Position numbers and translations under genes: made by a program. From contig NZ_FCNZ02000021.1 of NCBI RefSeq assembly GCF_001544495.1, positions 39,088 to 103,087 on the forward strand: a DNA stretch of 64,000 bases, given 5' to 3'. Shown in pieces: positions 1-8,263 of this stretch (within the stretch, counting starts at the first letter, position 1; each line of letters starts with the position of its first letter). The notes beneath the pieces were generated by a model. The model had not been told where the DNA came from. It was given only the letters and a program-made list of their open reading frames with translations, and searched no databases. The DNA comes from Caballeronia telluris (lineage in GTDB: Bacteria; Pseudomonadota; Gammaproteobacteria; Burkholderiales; Burkholderiaceae).

Positions 1-127
1 GCAATTGCAGCCCTTGTCGACGTTCCGTTGAACGTCGGCGGTCAACCGGCATCCAACTTGCTGCTAAACGGGTTTCCCACCGCACAGTGCGGCCCATCCA
101 CGATTCATCCATCGACGGAGCGATTCT

Positions 128-505
128 ATGAACGCACTTCCCAATACGCGCGGCGCCATCGGAGATTCCTGGAGTTCGACCAGCCGTCGGGCACGCCGAA
201 TGGCTCGTCATGGCCGCGAGGCAGCAGAGGATATCGGCAGCGAACTGCGCACGCTGCTTTCGGAACTCGAGCAGACGCTCACGAACGGCGCGTCGGCCGA
301 TGCCGCCGTGTTGCGCTCGCAAATCAAGAACCGTCTCGACACAGCGCGCACCCGTCTGAACGACACGCATCTCGCGATGCGCGAGCGCGTGAACGCCGCG
401 TTCACGGACGCCGACGCCTACCTCCACGAGAAACCCTGGCAGACGATTGCGCTCGTCGGCGGACTCGCGCTGGTGGCGGGCGTGCTGCTGGCCCGCGCGC
501 GCTGA
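128..505 (+). CDS. DUF883 (ElaB/YqjD-type) small membrane protein
   Basis: A 125-residue protein. The N-terminal part (about residues 20-95) is charged and helical, with heptad-like spacing typical of a coiled coil. The C-terminus (about 101-123) is one hydrophobic segment with a glycine-rich 'VGGLALVAGVLLARAR' end. This layout matches the DUF883 family (ElaB/YqjD), C-tail-anchored inner-membrane proteins, some of which associate with ribosomes in stationary phase. A GGAG lies about 8 nt upstream of the ATG. It converges on ugpQ across a 42-bp gap and is not obviously part of any operon here. The family assignment is fairly secure; the role in this organism is unknown. Confidence 0.75.
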   Translation: MNALPNTRGAIGDSWSSTSRRARRMARHGREAAEDIGSELRTLLSELEQTLTNGASADAAVLRSQIKNRLDTARTRLNDTHLAMRERVNAAFTDADAYLHEKPWQTIALVGGLALVAGVLLARAR

Positions 506-547
506 CCCGACCGTTCTAACGCGGACCGGGCGCGCGCTTTTCTTCGG

Positions 548-1291
548 CTATTCGAGGAAGTCCGCGCCAATGATGTCGATGCGGTCCGTGCAGATCGCAT
601 CGACGCCCCATCGCGCAAGTTCGCGCGCACGCCCGGGATCGTTGACCGTGTAGGCAAGAATCCGCAGCCCCGAATCCTTGATTTCGCCGACGAGCGCCTC
701 ATTAAGCTGGCGGTGATCCGCGTGCAGCGACACGCAGGAGAGTGCCGCGGTCTGCGACCGCCAGTCGTGCGGAATCTCCTCGTAGAGCATGCCGCGCGGC
801 AGTCCGGGCGCGGCGTCTAGAGCGGCCTCCAGCGCCGCGAATGAAAACGACGACAGCAAAGGTGCAGGCCCCTGATCGCTCCACAGGCGCGCCGCCTCCT
901 GCGCGACGACACGCCCCGTGTCCACGTCGCGCCCCTCGCACGGCTTGATCTCGACATTGGCCGCCAGTCCATGCTGCGCGCAGCGCGCAGCCACTTGTTC
1001 GAGCGTCGGCATGCGCGCGTTCGCGAAGGTCGCGTCGAACCAGCTTCCCGCGTCGAGTTGCGCAAGCTGCGCGTAGCTCATCGACTTCGCCGCGCCATGC
1101 CCATTCGACGTGCGATCGACGTCGTCGTCGTGCAGCAGGAACACGACGTCGTCGGCGGAAAGCTTCGCGTCGAATTCGATCATCTTCAGGCCGAGACGCG
1201 CGCCGGTGTCGATCGCTTCCAGCGTGTTCTCCGGCGCGAGCTTGCCGCCGCCACGATGCGCGACGACGCGCGGATAGGGCCAGGTTCTCAT
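548..1291 (-). CDS. ugpQ: Glycerophosphodiester phosphodiesterase
   Basis: A 247-residue cytosolic enzyme that hydrolyses glycerophosphodiesters to sn-glycerol-3-phosphate and an alcohol. The GDPD signature is clear: HRG at about residues 12-14, APENT just after it, the metal-binding IEFD segment near 43, and HDDDVDRTS near 58-66. The length matches E. coli UgpQ (247). I took the start at the ATG giving MRTWPYP because it has GGAGG 6 nt upstream. The same frame stays open for 90 more codons upstream, but that stretch lies inside ugpC and looks random. It is the last gene of the ugp operon, 20 bp after ugpC, so imported diesters are processed by a linked enzyme. Confidence 0.92.
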   Translation of the reverse strand: MRTWPYPRVVAHRGGGKLAPENTLEAIDTGARLGLKMIEFDAKLSADDVVFLLHDDDVDRTSNGHGAAKSMSYAQLAQLDAGSWFDATFANARMPTLEQVAARCAQHGLAANVEIKPCEGRDVDTGRVVAQEAARLWSDQGPAPLLSSFSFAALEAALDAAPGLPRGMLYEEIPHDWRSQTAALSCVSLHADHRQLNEALVGEIKDSGLRILAYTVNDPGRARELARWGVDAICTDRIDIIGADFLE

Positions 1292-1311
1292 GATCGTGCC
1301 TCCGTCATGCT

Positions 1312-2397
1312 TCAGTTCGCGCGCAGGCCGGTCGCCGGATCGAAGAAATGGAGCCGATGCGCCGGCAGCGCCACCTGCAACGCCTCGCCGCGCGCCGGAC
1401 GGTGCGCGTGCGGCAAGCGCGCCGCCACATCGTGCTTGCCCCACTTGCCGTGCGCGAGATTGTCGGCGCCGAGCAGTTCGCACGAATCGACGTCGAGCGT
1501 CACATGGGTGATGCCCGGTTGCCCCGGCGTCATGTGTTCGGGCCGAATGCCGACGATCCATTCGCGTCCGTTCATCTCGCGCGTGACGCCCTGCGCGCCC
1601 GCCAGCGGCAACTTCGGACCGTTACCCGCCACTTCGAACGCCGAACCATCTTCCGACACGCGTCCTTCGAGCAGATTCATCGCCGGCGAGCCGATGAAGC
1701 TCGCGACGAACACCGTAGCCGGCCGTTCGTAGACTTCGGTCGGCGGACCGATCTGCTCGGCGCGGCCGCGATTCATCACGATCACGCGTTGCGCGAGCGT
1801 CATCGCTTCGATCTGGTCGTGCGTGACGTAGAGACTCGTCGTCGCGAGGCGCGCATGCAGGCGCTGGATTTCGAGGCGCATCTGCACGCGCAGCTTGGCG
1901 TCGAGATTCGAGAGCGGTTCGTCGAAGAGAAACACGGCCGGTTCGCGCACAATCGCGCGGCCCATCGCGACGCGTTGCCGCTGTCCGCCGGACAACTCGC
2001 GCGGCTTGCGCGCGAGGAGCGGTTCGAGTTCGAGTATGCGCGCGGCGTTCGCGACGCGCTTGTCGATGGTCGCACGGTCCACGCCGCCGATCTTCAGCGC
2101 ATACGCCATGTTCTGCGCGACGCTCATGTGCGGATAGAGCGCGTAGTTCTGGAACACCATCGCGATGTCGCGATCCTTCGGCTCCAGCTTGTTCACGACC
2201 TTGCCGGCGATCGAAATCGTGCCTTCCGATACACTTTCGAGGCCCGCGACCATGCGCAAGAGCGTCGATTTACCGCATCCCGACGGCCCGACCATCACGA
2301 CGAACTCGCCGTCCTCGACCGCGACGTCGATGCCGTGCAACACGAACTGCTTGCCGTCGTAGCTTTTCTTGACGGCGTTGAGAGTCAGAGCGGCCAT
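1312..2397 (-). CDS. ugpC: sn-glycerol-3-phosphate ABC transporter, ATP-binding protein
   Basis: A 361-residue ATPase of the MalK/UgpC class (CUT1 family), which powers glycerol-3-phosphate uptake. Walker A GPSGCGKST is at 37-45, the Q-loop near 83, the signature LSGGQ at 135-139, Walker B VFLFDE at 155-160, and an H-loop follows in YVTHDQ. The C-terminal third is a TOBE/OB-fold regulatory domain containing GIRPEHM. It starts 3 bp after the stop of the small ABM-domain gene and precedes ugpQ. Assignment to glycerol-3-phosphate rather than another CUT1 sugar rests on the linked ugpB, ugpA, ugpE and ugpQ. Confidence 0.93.
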   Translation of the reverse strand: MAALTLNAVKKSYDGKQFVLHGIDVAVEDGEFVVMVGPSGCGKSTLLRMVAGLESVSEGTISIAGKVVNKLEPKDRDIAMVFQNYALYPHMSVAQNMAYALKIGGVDRATIDKRVANAARILELEPLLARKPRELSGGQRQRVAMGRAIVREPAVFLFDEPLSNLDAKLRVQMRLEIQRLHARLATTSLYVTHDQIEAMTLAQRVIVMNRGRAEQIGPPTEVYERPATVFVASFIGSPAMNLLEGRVSEDGSAFEVAGNGPKLPLAGAQGVTREMNGREWIVGIRPEHMTPGQPGITHVTLDVDSCELLGADNLAHGKWGKHDVAARLPHAHRPARGEALQVALPAHRLHFFDPATGLRAN

Positions 2398-2400
2398 CGA

Positions 2401-2712
2401 CTAGCTCTCGAGCCTGCCCACGACCGTCGCGAAATGCGCGACCGCGATGCCGGGTTCGTAGAAGCGATGCAGCAACTCGCGCCATGTCTGATAGTCGGCG
2501 GACTGCCGGAAACCCGGATCGTGCGCCTCGACCGAATCCCAGCGCACGAGCAGCACGTAACGCGAACCGTTGTTCGCATCGGCGCCGCGCGCGAGTTCGT
2601 GCGAGCGATAGCCCGGTTGCGCCGCGATGATCTTCTGCGCTTTTTCGAATGCCGCTTCGAACGCGGCTTCTTCGCCCGCCTTGACGGGCAACTGCGCGAT
2701 TTCAAGAATCAT
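2401..2712 (-). CDS. Antibiotic-biosynthesis-monooxygenase (ABM) domain protein within the ugp operon
   Basis: A 103-residue protein with the dimeric ferredoxin-like pattern of the ABM superfamily: an N-terminal 'ILEIAQLPVKAGEEAAFEAAF' strand-helix, a central PGYRSHEL, then RYVLLVRWDSVEAHDPGFRQS and a C-terminal HFATVV strand. Family members range from small monooxygenases to proteins with no known activity; I see nothing that identifies a substrate. The ATG has GGAG about 10 nt upstream. It lies 17 bp after ugpE and 3 bp before ugpC, so it is almost certainly co-transcribed with them. It has no counterpart in the E. coli ugp operon. Its role in transport or phosphodiester metabolism is unknown. 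Confidence 0.8.
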   Translation of the reverse strand: MILEIAQLPVKAGEEAAFEAAFEKAQKIIAAQPGYRSHELARGADANNGSRYVLLVRWDSVEAHDPGFRQSADYQTWRELLHRFYEPGIAVAHFATVVGRLES

Positions 2713-2729
2713 GTCTGATAGGTCTCCGA

Positions 2730-3575
2730 TTATTTTTCCGAGTCGACGAGTCCGCGCACGAACCAGCGCTGCATCGTCAGCACGACGACGAGCGGCGGCA
2801 GCATCGCGAGCAGCGTCGCGCTCATCACGAGATGCCATTCGGTGGCGGTATCGCCGGAAGCGATCATGCTCTTGATGCCGACCACCGCCGTCTGCAGCGA
2901 CTGCTGGCTCGTGATCAGGATCGGCCACAAATACTGATTCCAGCCGTAGATGAACGTGATGACGAAAAGCGCGGCGATGTTCGTCTTCGAGAGCGGCAGC
3001 ACGACGTCCCAGAAGAAACGCAGCGGCCCCGCGCCGTCGATGCGCGCCGCCTCCATCAGTTCGTCCGGCAGCGTCATGAAAAACTGGCGGAACAGGAACG
3101 TCGCCGTCGCCGATGCGATCAGCGGCAGCGTGAGCCCCGCATAGGTATTCGAAAGATGCATCGACGAGACGACTTGCACGGTCGGAAAGATGCGCACTTC
3201 GACGGGCAGCATCAGCGTGACGAAGATCAGCCAGAACGCCAGGTTCTTGAACGGGAAGCGGAAGAACACGATCGCGTAAGCCGAGATCATCGACACGGCG
3301 ATCTTCCCGATCGAAATCACGAGCGCCATCACGAGGCTGTTCACCAGCATGCGCCCGAACGGCGCCGCCGCGTTGCCGCTGCCGTGCGTCCAGATGTTCG
3401 CGATGTTCTCGAACAGATGCGTGCTCGGGATCAGCGAAAGCGGCACGCTGAACACTTCCTTCTCGTTCATCGTGGCCGCGCAGAACGCGACGTACACCGG
3501 AAACACGACGAGCACCACGCCGACGATCAGCACCGCGTGGCAGAAGATATCGAAACCGCGTCGATTTTCGATCAT
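2730..3575 (-). CDS. ugpE: sn-glycerol-3-phosphate ABC transporter, inner-membrane permease
   Basis: A 281-residue polytopic permease, exactly the length of E. coli UgpE. Six hydrophobic segments can be picked out, beginning with FCHAVLIVGVVLVVFPVYVAF. The EAA loop that contacts the ATPase is in 'ELMEAARIDGAGPLRFFWDVVLPL' (about residues 180-203). The chosen start is the ATG giving MIENRRG. It overlaps the ugpA stop in an ATGA arrangement (4 nt shared), which implies translational coupling. A longer open frame upstream is only an overlap with ugpA. UgpE pairs with UgpA to form the membrane channel. Confidence 0.93.
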   Translation of the reverse strand: MIENRRGFDIFCHAVLIVGVVLVVFPVYVAFCAATMNEKEVFSVPLSLIPSTHLFENIANIWTHGSGNAAAPFGRMLVNSLVMALVISIGKIAVSMISAYAIVFFRFPFKNLAFWLIFVTLMLPVEVRIFPTVQVVSSMHLSNTYAGLTLPLIASATATFLFRQFFMTLPDELMEAARIDGAGPLRFFWDVVLPLSKTNIAALFVITFIYGWNQYLWPILITSQQSLQTAVVGIKSMIASGDTATEWHLVMSATLLAMLPPLVVVLTMQRWFVRGLVDSEK

Positions 3576-4456
3576 GAGTATTGCACCCTGCGCTCGACGA
3601 AGCGGAACTGGATGACCGTCAAGCCGACCACGATCGCCATCAGCACCACCGACTGCGCGCCCGAACTGCCGATGTCGAGTCCCTGGAAACCTTCGGCGAA
3701 GATCTTGTAGATCAGCGTCTTCGTCGATTGCGCCGGGCCGCCGCCCGTCGCTGCGTCGATCACGGGGAACGTGTCGAAGAACGAATACACGAGGTTCACG
3801 ACGAGCAGGAAGAAGCTCGTCGGCGAAAGCAACGGCAGCGCGATGCCGAAGAAGCGCCGCACGGGCCCGGCGCCGTCGATGGCGGCGGCTTCGATCAGCG
3901 AGCGCGGAATCGCCTGCAAGCCCGCGTAGAAGAACAGGAAGTTGTAGCTGACCTGCTTCCACACCGACGCGAGCACGACGAGGAACATCGCCTGCGAGCC
4001 GTTCAGCGCGTGATTCCACACGATGCCGTACTTCGAGAGCGCGTATGTCACGAGCCCGATGCTCGGGTTGAAGAGGAACGACCACAACACGGCGGCGATG
4101 GCGGGCGCGACCGCGTACGGCCAGATCAAAAGCGTCTGATACGCCTTCGCGCCGCGCGTGACGCGATCGGCGCACGCGGCTAGCAGCAGCGAAATCACGA
4201 GCCCGGACACGGTGACGAGCGAGCAGAAAATCAGCGTCGTATTAAACGACGACAAGTAGAGCGGATCGTTGAAGAGCTGCCTGAAGTTGGCAAGCCCGAC
4301 GAATTCGCTCGACGTGCCGAATGCGTCCTGACTCTGCGTCGCCTGCCAGAGCGCTTCGCCGGCGGGCCACAGAAAGAAGAGCGCCGTGATCGCGAGTTGC
4401 GGCGCGACCAGCAGATACGGCAACACGCTCGTGTTGAAACGAGACCGCTTTTCCAT
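3572..4456 (-). CDS. ugpA: sn-glycerol-3-phosphate ABC transporter, inner-membrane permease
   Basis: A 294-residue permease (E. coli UgpA 295). The N-terminus 'VLPYLLVAPQLAITALFFLWPAGEALW' is highly characteristic of UgpA. The EAA loop is 'SLIEAAAIDGAGPVRRFFGIALPLL' (near residue 195). I chose the ATG at MEKRSR; another in-frame ATG 14 codons upstream falls in the intercistronic hairpin region and would extend beyond the family N-terminus. It follows ugpB after 63 bp that hold a strong hairpin, and overlaps ugpE by 4 nt. Confidence 0.93.
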   Translation of the reverse strand: MEKRSRFNTSVLPYLLVAPQLAITALFFLWPAGEALWQATQSQDAFGTSSEFVGLANFRQLFNDPLYLSSFNTTLIFCSLVTVSGLVISLLLAACADRVTRGAKAYQTLLIWPYAVAPAIAAVLWSFLFNPSIGLVTYALSKYGIVWNHALNGSQAMFLVVLASVWKQVSYNFLFFYAGLQAIPRSLIEAAAIDGAGPVRRFFGIALPLLSPTSFFLLVVNLVYSFFDTFPVIDAATGGGPAQSTKTLIYKIFAEGFQGLDIGSSGAQSVVLMAIVVGLTVIQFRFVERRVQYS

Positions 4457-4483
4457 CGACGATTCCTGAAGCGCGAAAGATGA

Positions 4484-4512
4484 GCGGCCGGGCTTCATCT
4501 GAGCCCGGCCGC
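4484..4512 (-). repeat. Intercistronic hairpin between ugpB and ugpA
   Basis: Perfect 11-bp inverted repeat, arms 4484-4494 and 4502-4512, with a 7-nt loop, entirely G+C except at the loop end. No T-run follows on either strand, so it does not look like an ordinary terminator. Hairpins at this place in ABC operons commonly protect the 3' end of the binding-protein mRNA and make the binding protein more abundant than the permeases; that role is inferred here. Confidence 0.7.
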
Positions 4513-4519
4513 GCTGAAC

Positions 4520-5845
4520 CTAGCTGCCGGCTTTCTCGAAACGGCGCAGCAAGTCGTCGCCGCGCGAGACGGACGAATCGAGCGCATCCTTCGGCGACTT
4601 CTTCTGTGCCCAGACCTGTTCGAGTTCCTCGTCGACGACCGTGCGGATCTGCGGCATGTTGCCAAGGCGCAGGCCCTTCGTGTACGGCAGCGGCGGCTTG
4701 TTCAGCATCTGTTTGATCGCGACGTCGGCACCGGGATTCTTGTCGTAGAAGCCCTGGCTCTTGGTGAGATCGTAGGCGGCCGTCGTGACCGGCAGGTAGC
4801 CCGTATCCTGATGCCACTTCGCGGCGACCGGCGCCGAACTGAGATACGCGAGGAACTTCGCGACGCCCTTGTAGACCGCCGGGTCCTTGCCCGCGAGCAC
4901 CCAGAGGCTCGCGCCGCCGATGATCGCGTTCTGCGGCGCGCCCTTCACGCTCGCGTCGTAGGGCATCATGCCGACGCCGAAATCGAACTTCGCGTACTTC
5001 TTGATGGTGGCGCGCGAGCCCGACGAGTTCGTGATGATCCCGCAGTCGCCGCTATAGAACTTCGAGACGGGTTCGTCCTTGCGACCGACGTAGGTGAACG
5101 TGCCTTCCTTCGCCATGTCCTGAAGGAACTGGATGTGCGCGACCTGCAACGGCTTGTTGAATTCGAGCTTGGCGTCCGCGCCGTCGAAGCCGTTGTTCTT
5201 CGTTGCGAACGGCGCGGCATGCCACGCGCTGTAGTTCTCGAGCTGAATCCAGCTTTGCCATCCCGAGGAATAGCCGCACGACAGGCCCGACGCCTTCAGC
5301 TTCTTCGCGTCGGCCTCGACGTCGGCCCAGGTCTTCGGCGGCTGATTCGGGTCAAGGCCGGCCTTCTTGAACGCTTCCTTGTTGTAGTAGAGAACGGGCG
5401 TCGAACTGTTGAACGGCATCGAGATCAGATGGCCGGTTTTTGCGTCGCTGTAATAGCCGGCGATGGTCGGCACGAACGTCTTCTCGTCGAGCGGCACGCC
5501 TGCTTGCTTGAACACGTCCGATACGGGAATCACGGCTTTTTTCGCCTGCATCATCGTGGCCGTGCCGACTTCATAGACCTGCAGGATCGCGGGCGCGTTG
5601 CCGCTGCGATACGCGGCGATGCCCGCCGCAAGCGTCTGGTCGTAGGTGCCCTTGAACACCGGTACGATCTTGTAGTCGCTCTGCGACGCGTTGAAATCGT
5701 TCGCGATGTCGTTCACGCGTTCGCCGAGCGCGGCTTCCATCGCGTGCCAGAACTGGATTTCCGTCGCGGCCTGCGCGACTGTGCTGGCGCCGAAAGCAAG
5801 CACGGCGGCGGCGGAAATCGAGCGAAACAAGGGCTTGAAACTCAT
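4520..5845 (-). CDS. ugpB: sn-glycerol-3-phosphate ABC transporter, periplasmic binding protein
   Basis: A 441-residue extracellular solute-binding protein (family 1; E. coli UgpB 438). There is a classic Sec signal peptide: basic FKPLFR, a hydrophobic core, and likely cleavage after AQA (residue 26). Mature residues start ATEIQFWHAMEAALGERV, the UgpB-type N-terminus. Internal 'GYSSGWQSWIQLENYSAWH' matches the ligand-binding region of UgpB. The ATG has GGAG 8 nt upstream. It is first in the ugp operon; dgt ends 67 bp upstream. I see no convincing Pho box in that gap, although ugp is phosphate-regulated in E. coli. Confidence 0.94.
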   Translation of the reverse strand: MSFKPLFRSISAAAVLAFGASTVAQAATEIQFWHAMEAALGERVNDIANDFNASQSDYKIVPVFKGTYDQTLAAGIAAYRSGNAPAILQVYEVGTATMMQAKKAVIPVSDVFKQAGVPLDEKTFVPTIAGYYSDAKTGHLISMPFNSSTPVLYYNKEAFKKAGLDPNQPPKTWADVEADAKKLKASGLSCGYSSGWQSWIQLENYSAWHAAPFATKNNGFDGADAKLEFNKPLQVAHIQFLQDMAKEGTFTYVGRKDEPVSKFYSGDCGIITNSSGSRATIKKYAKFDFGVGMMPYDASVKGAPQNAIIGGASLWVLAGKDPAVYKGVAKFLAYLSSAPVAAKWHQDTGYLPVTTAAYDLTKSQGFYDKNPGADVAIKQMLNKPPLPYTKGLRLGNMPQIRTVVDEELEQVWAQKKSPKDALDSSVSRGDDLLRRFEKAGS

Positions 5846-5912
5846 CGATACGTCTCCGTTTTGGTGAAGCGGACGCCCATGCGGCAGGAGCAACATGGAA
5901 AAAGCGCCGATT

Positions 5913-7133
5913 CTAGTTATCGTCGATGACAAACAGGCGTTGATATTCCTTCAATGCATAGCGATCGGTCATGCCCGCGATGTAATGCGCGATCAGGCGC
6001 GCCTGCGAGCTGTCGTAAGTGGGCGCGGCAGGATCGTTCGCCGATTCCTCCGCCACCGGGCCGCGCGCCTGATACGCGGGCGGCAACAGGCGCGGGTCGT
6101 CGGTGAACGCCTCGAAGAGGCCGGCCACGACGCGCTGCGCCTTGTTCGCCATGCGCATCACGCGGTAGTGACGGTACAGGTTCTTGAACAGGAAACGCTT
6201 GAGCGCGGCCGCCTGCGACGCGATTTCGTCGCTATGCGCGACGATCGGCGGCGCATTGCGCACGTCGTCGATCGACTCGGGGCGCACGCGCGCGAGATGC
6301 AGGCTCGTTGTGTCGATCAGATCGACGATCAGCGTGTTGATGATGCGGCGAATCGTCTCGTGGATCAGCCGCCGCCCGTCGATGCGCGGAAATTCGCTCT
6401 TCGCCGCCTCGTGATGCGTGTGCCACAGGCTCACTTCGGCCAGCTGATCGAGCGTGATGAAGCCGGAGCGCAGGCCGTCGTCGACGTCGTGATTGTTGTA
6501 CGCGATTTCGTCGGCAACATTTGCGATCTGCGCTTCGATCGACGGCTGCTTGCCCGTCAGAAAGCGCTCGCCGAGTTCGCCCAGCTTGCGCGCGTTCTCG
6601 CGCGAGCAATGCTTGAGGATACCTTCGCGGGTTTCGAAACAGAGGTTGAGGCCGTTGAACGCGCCGTAGTGTTCTTCGAGCTGGTCGACGACGGCAAGAC
6701 TCTGCAAGTTGTGTTCGAAGCCGCCGTGATCGCGCATGCATTCGTGCAGCGCATCCTGGCCTGCATGGCCGAACGGCGTGTGGCCGAGATCGTGCGCGAG
6801 CGAAATCGCCTCGACGAGGTCTTCGTTCACGCGCAGATTGCGCGCCACCGACCGCGCGATCTGCGCGACTTCGAGACTGTGCGTGAGGCGCGTGCGGAAC
6901 AGGTCGCCTTCGTGATTCACGAAGACCTGCGTCTTGTATTCGAGCCGACGAAACGCGGTGGAATGCACGATGCGATCGCGATCGCGCTGGAACTCGGTGC
7001 GAGCCGAAGGCGGAGTTTCGGAAAAGCGGCGGCCGCGTGAGGTCTCGGAATGCGCGGCGTAGGCGGCGAGATGCGCTTCCAGCGCGAACGCTGCGGGCGT
7101 GCCCACGGACATCTTTCGTTCTGTTTCGCTCAC
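5913..7133 (-). CDS. dgt: dGTP triphosphohydrolase-like HD-domain protein
   Basis: A 406-residue protein of the deoxyguanosinetriphosphate triphosphohydrolase family (type 2/dGTPase-like), which cleaves dNTPs to deoxynucleoside and tripolyphosphate. The metal-binding HD core is visible: RLTHSLEVA with H85, then AHDLGHTPFGHAG with H114-D115, and later NVADEIAYNNHDVDDGL with its conserved aspartates. The N-terminal 'DRDRIVHSTAFRRLEYKTQVF' is diagnostic. I prefer a GTG start at 7133, which has GGAG 6 nt upstream; an ATG seven codons later (7112) is the alternative. It lies 45 bp after aroB, at the end of the pil-aro run. Confidence 0.88.
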   Translation of the reverse strand: MSETERKMSVGTPAAFALEAHLAAYAAHSETSRGRRFSETPPSARTEFQRDRDRIVHSTAFRRLEYKTQVFVNHEGDLFRTRLTHSLEVAQIARSVARNLRVNEDLVEAISLAHDLGHTPFGHAGQDALHECMRDHGGFEHNLQSLAVVDQLEEHYGAFNGLNLCFETREGILKHCSRENARKLGELGERFLTGKQPSIEAQIANVADEIAYNNHDVDDGLRSGFITLDQLAEVSLWHTHHEAAKSEFPRIDGRRLIHETIRRIINTLIVDLIDTTSLHLARVRPESIDDVRNAPPIVAHSDEIASQAAALKRFLFKNLYRHYRVMRMANKAQRVVAGLFEAFTDDPRLLPPAYQARGPVAEESANDPAAPTYDSSQARLIAHYIAGMTDRYALKEYQRLFVIDDN

Positions 7134-7178
7134 CGGCTGCTCCGCATCATCATCGTGTTCCGGCCGCCGCGCGCGCGC

Positions 7179-8255
7179 TCAGACGCTGGCCGCGAGTGTC
7201 GCGCGCACCGCGTCGTCGGGTGCGCTCGTGATCTGCGTGTCGCCGAAGCGCGTCAGCAGGATGAATTTGATCTCGCCCGCCTCGGCTTTCTTGTCGACCT
7301 TCATCAGGTCGATATAACGGTCCGCGCCGAGCACGGGCGCCTTGACCGGCAGCTTCGCCGCCGCGATCACGTCGACGAGACGCCGGCGCGACGCTTCGTC
7401 GAGCTTGCCGAGCCGCACCGACAGATCGCCCGCCATCACCATCCCGCAGCCGACCGCCTCGCCGTGCAGCCATTCGCCGTAGCCGAGGCCGGCTTCAATC
7501 GCGTGGCCGAACGTGTGGCCGAAATTGAGGATCGCGCGCAGTCCGCCTTCGCGTTCGTCGGCGGCGACGACCGACGCCTTGATCTCGCACGAACGCTTGA
7601 CCGCGTGCGCGAGCGCTGGCTCGTCGCAGCGATTGAGCGCGTCGATGTTGGCTTCGATCCACTGGAAGAATTCCGCGTCCGCGATCGCGCCCGTCTTGAT
7701 CACTTCGGCGAGCCCGGCCGCGAGTTCGCGTTGCGGCAGGCTGCGCAACACGCCGATGTCGGCGATCACGGCTTGCGGCTGGTAGAACGCGCCGATCATG
7801 TTCTTGCCGAGCGGATGGTTGATCCCGGTCTTGCCGCCGACCGACGAATCGACTTGCGAGAGCAGCGTGGTCGGCACCTGAATGAAGGGCACGCCGCGCA
7901 TGTAGCACGCCGCGGCAAAACCCGTCATGTCGCCGACGACCCCGCCGCCGAGCGCGATCAGCGTCGTCTTGCGGTCGGCGCGTTCGGTCAGCAGCGAATC
8001 GAAGATCTGGTTGAGCGTTTCCCAGTTCTTGTGCACCTCGCCGTCCGGCAGGACGACAGTCGTCACTTTCTTGCCGAGCGGCGCGAGCGCGGCGCGCAGC
8101 GTCTCGCCGTAAAGCGGATCGACGGTGGAATTGGTGACGATCGCGACCGACGATCCGGCGATGTGCGGCGCGAAGAGTTCGGTCCGCCCGATGAGATCGG
8201 CACCGATATGGATGGGATAGGCGCGCTCGCCCAGTTCGACGTTGACGGTAATCAT
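7179..8255 (-). CDS. aroB: 3-dehydroquinate synthase
   Basis: A 358-residue second enzyme of the shikimate pathway, converting DAHP to 3-dehydroquinate with NAD and a divalent metal. NAD/substrate segments 'GGGVVGDMTGFAAA' and 'QVPTTLLSQVDSSVGGKTGIN' are present. The three metal ligands sit in GLAEVIKTG (Glu), LNFGHTFGHAIE (His) and WLHGEAVGCG (His). Start: an ATG at 8264 abuts aroK (one-base overlap, TAATG) but adds only M-S-A; the ATG at 8255 gives MITVNVELG, the usual N-terminus in this group. Neither has a strong Shine-Dalgarno, consistent with coupling to aroK. Confidence 0.93.
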   Translation of the reverse strand: MITVNVELGERAYPIHIGADLIGRTELFAPHIAGSSVAIVTNSTVDPLYGETLRAALAPLGKKVTTVVLPDGEVHKNWETLNQIFDSLLTERADRKTTLIALGGGVVGDMTGFAAACYMRGVPFIQVPTTLLSQVDSSVGGKTGINHPLGKNMIGAFYQPQAVIADIGVLRSLPQRELAAGLAEVIKTGAIADAEFFQWIEANIDALNRCDEPALAHAVKRSCEIKASVVAADEREGGLRAILNFGHTFGHAIEAGLGYGEWLHGEAVGCGMVMAGDLSVRLGKLDEASRRRLVDVIAAAKLPVKAPVLGADRYIDLMKVDKKAEAGEIKFILLTRFGDTQITSAPDDAVRATLAASV

Positions 8256-8263
8256 GGCGGACA

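Noticed and set aside
1..127. The first 127 bases checked for a gene or promoter.
   Set aside because: No convincing coding sequence or consensus promoter; only the ribosome-binding site of the DUF883 gene is visible.
5846..5912. Search for a Pho box ahead of ugpB.
   Set aside because: No pair of CTGTCAT-like repeats with 4-nt spacing in the 67-bp gap; regulation by PhoB cannot be claimed from the sequence.
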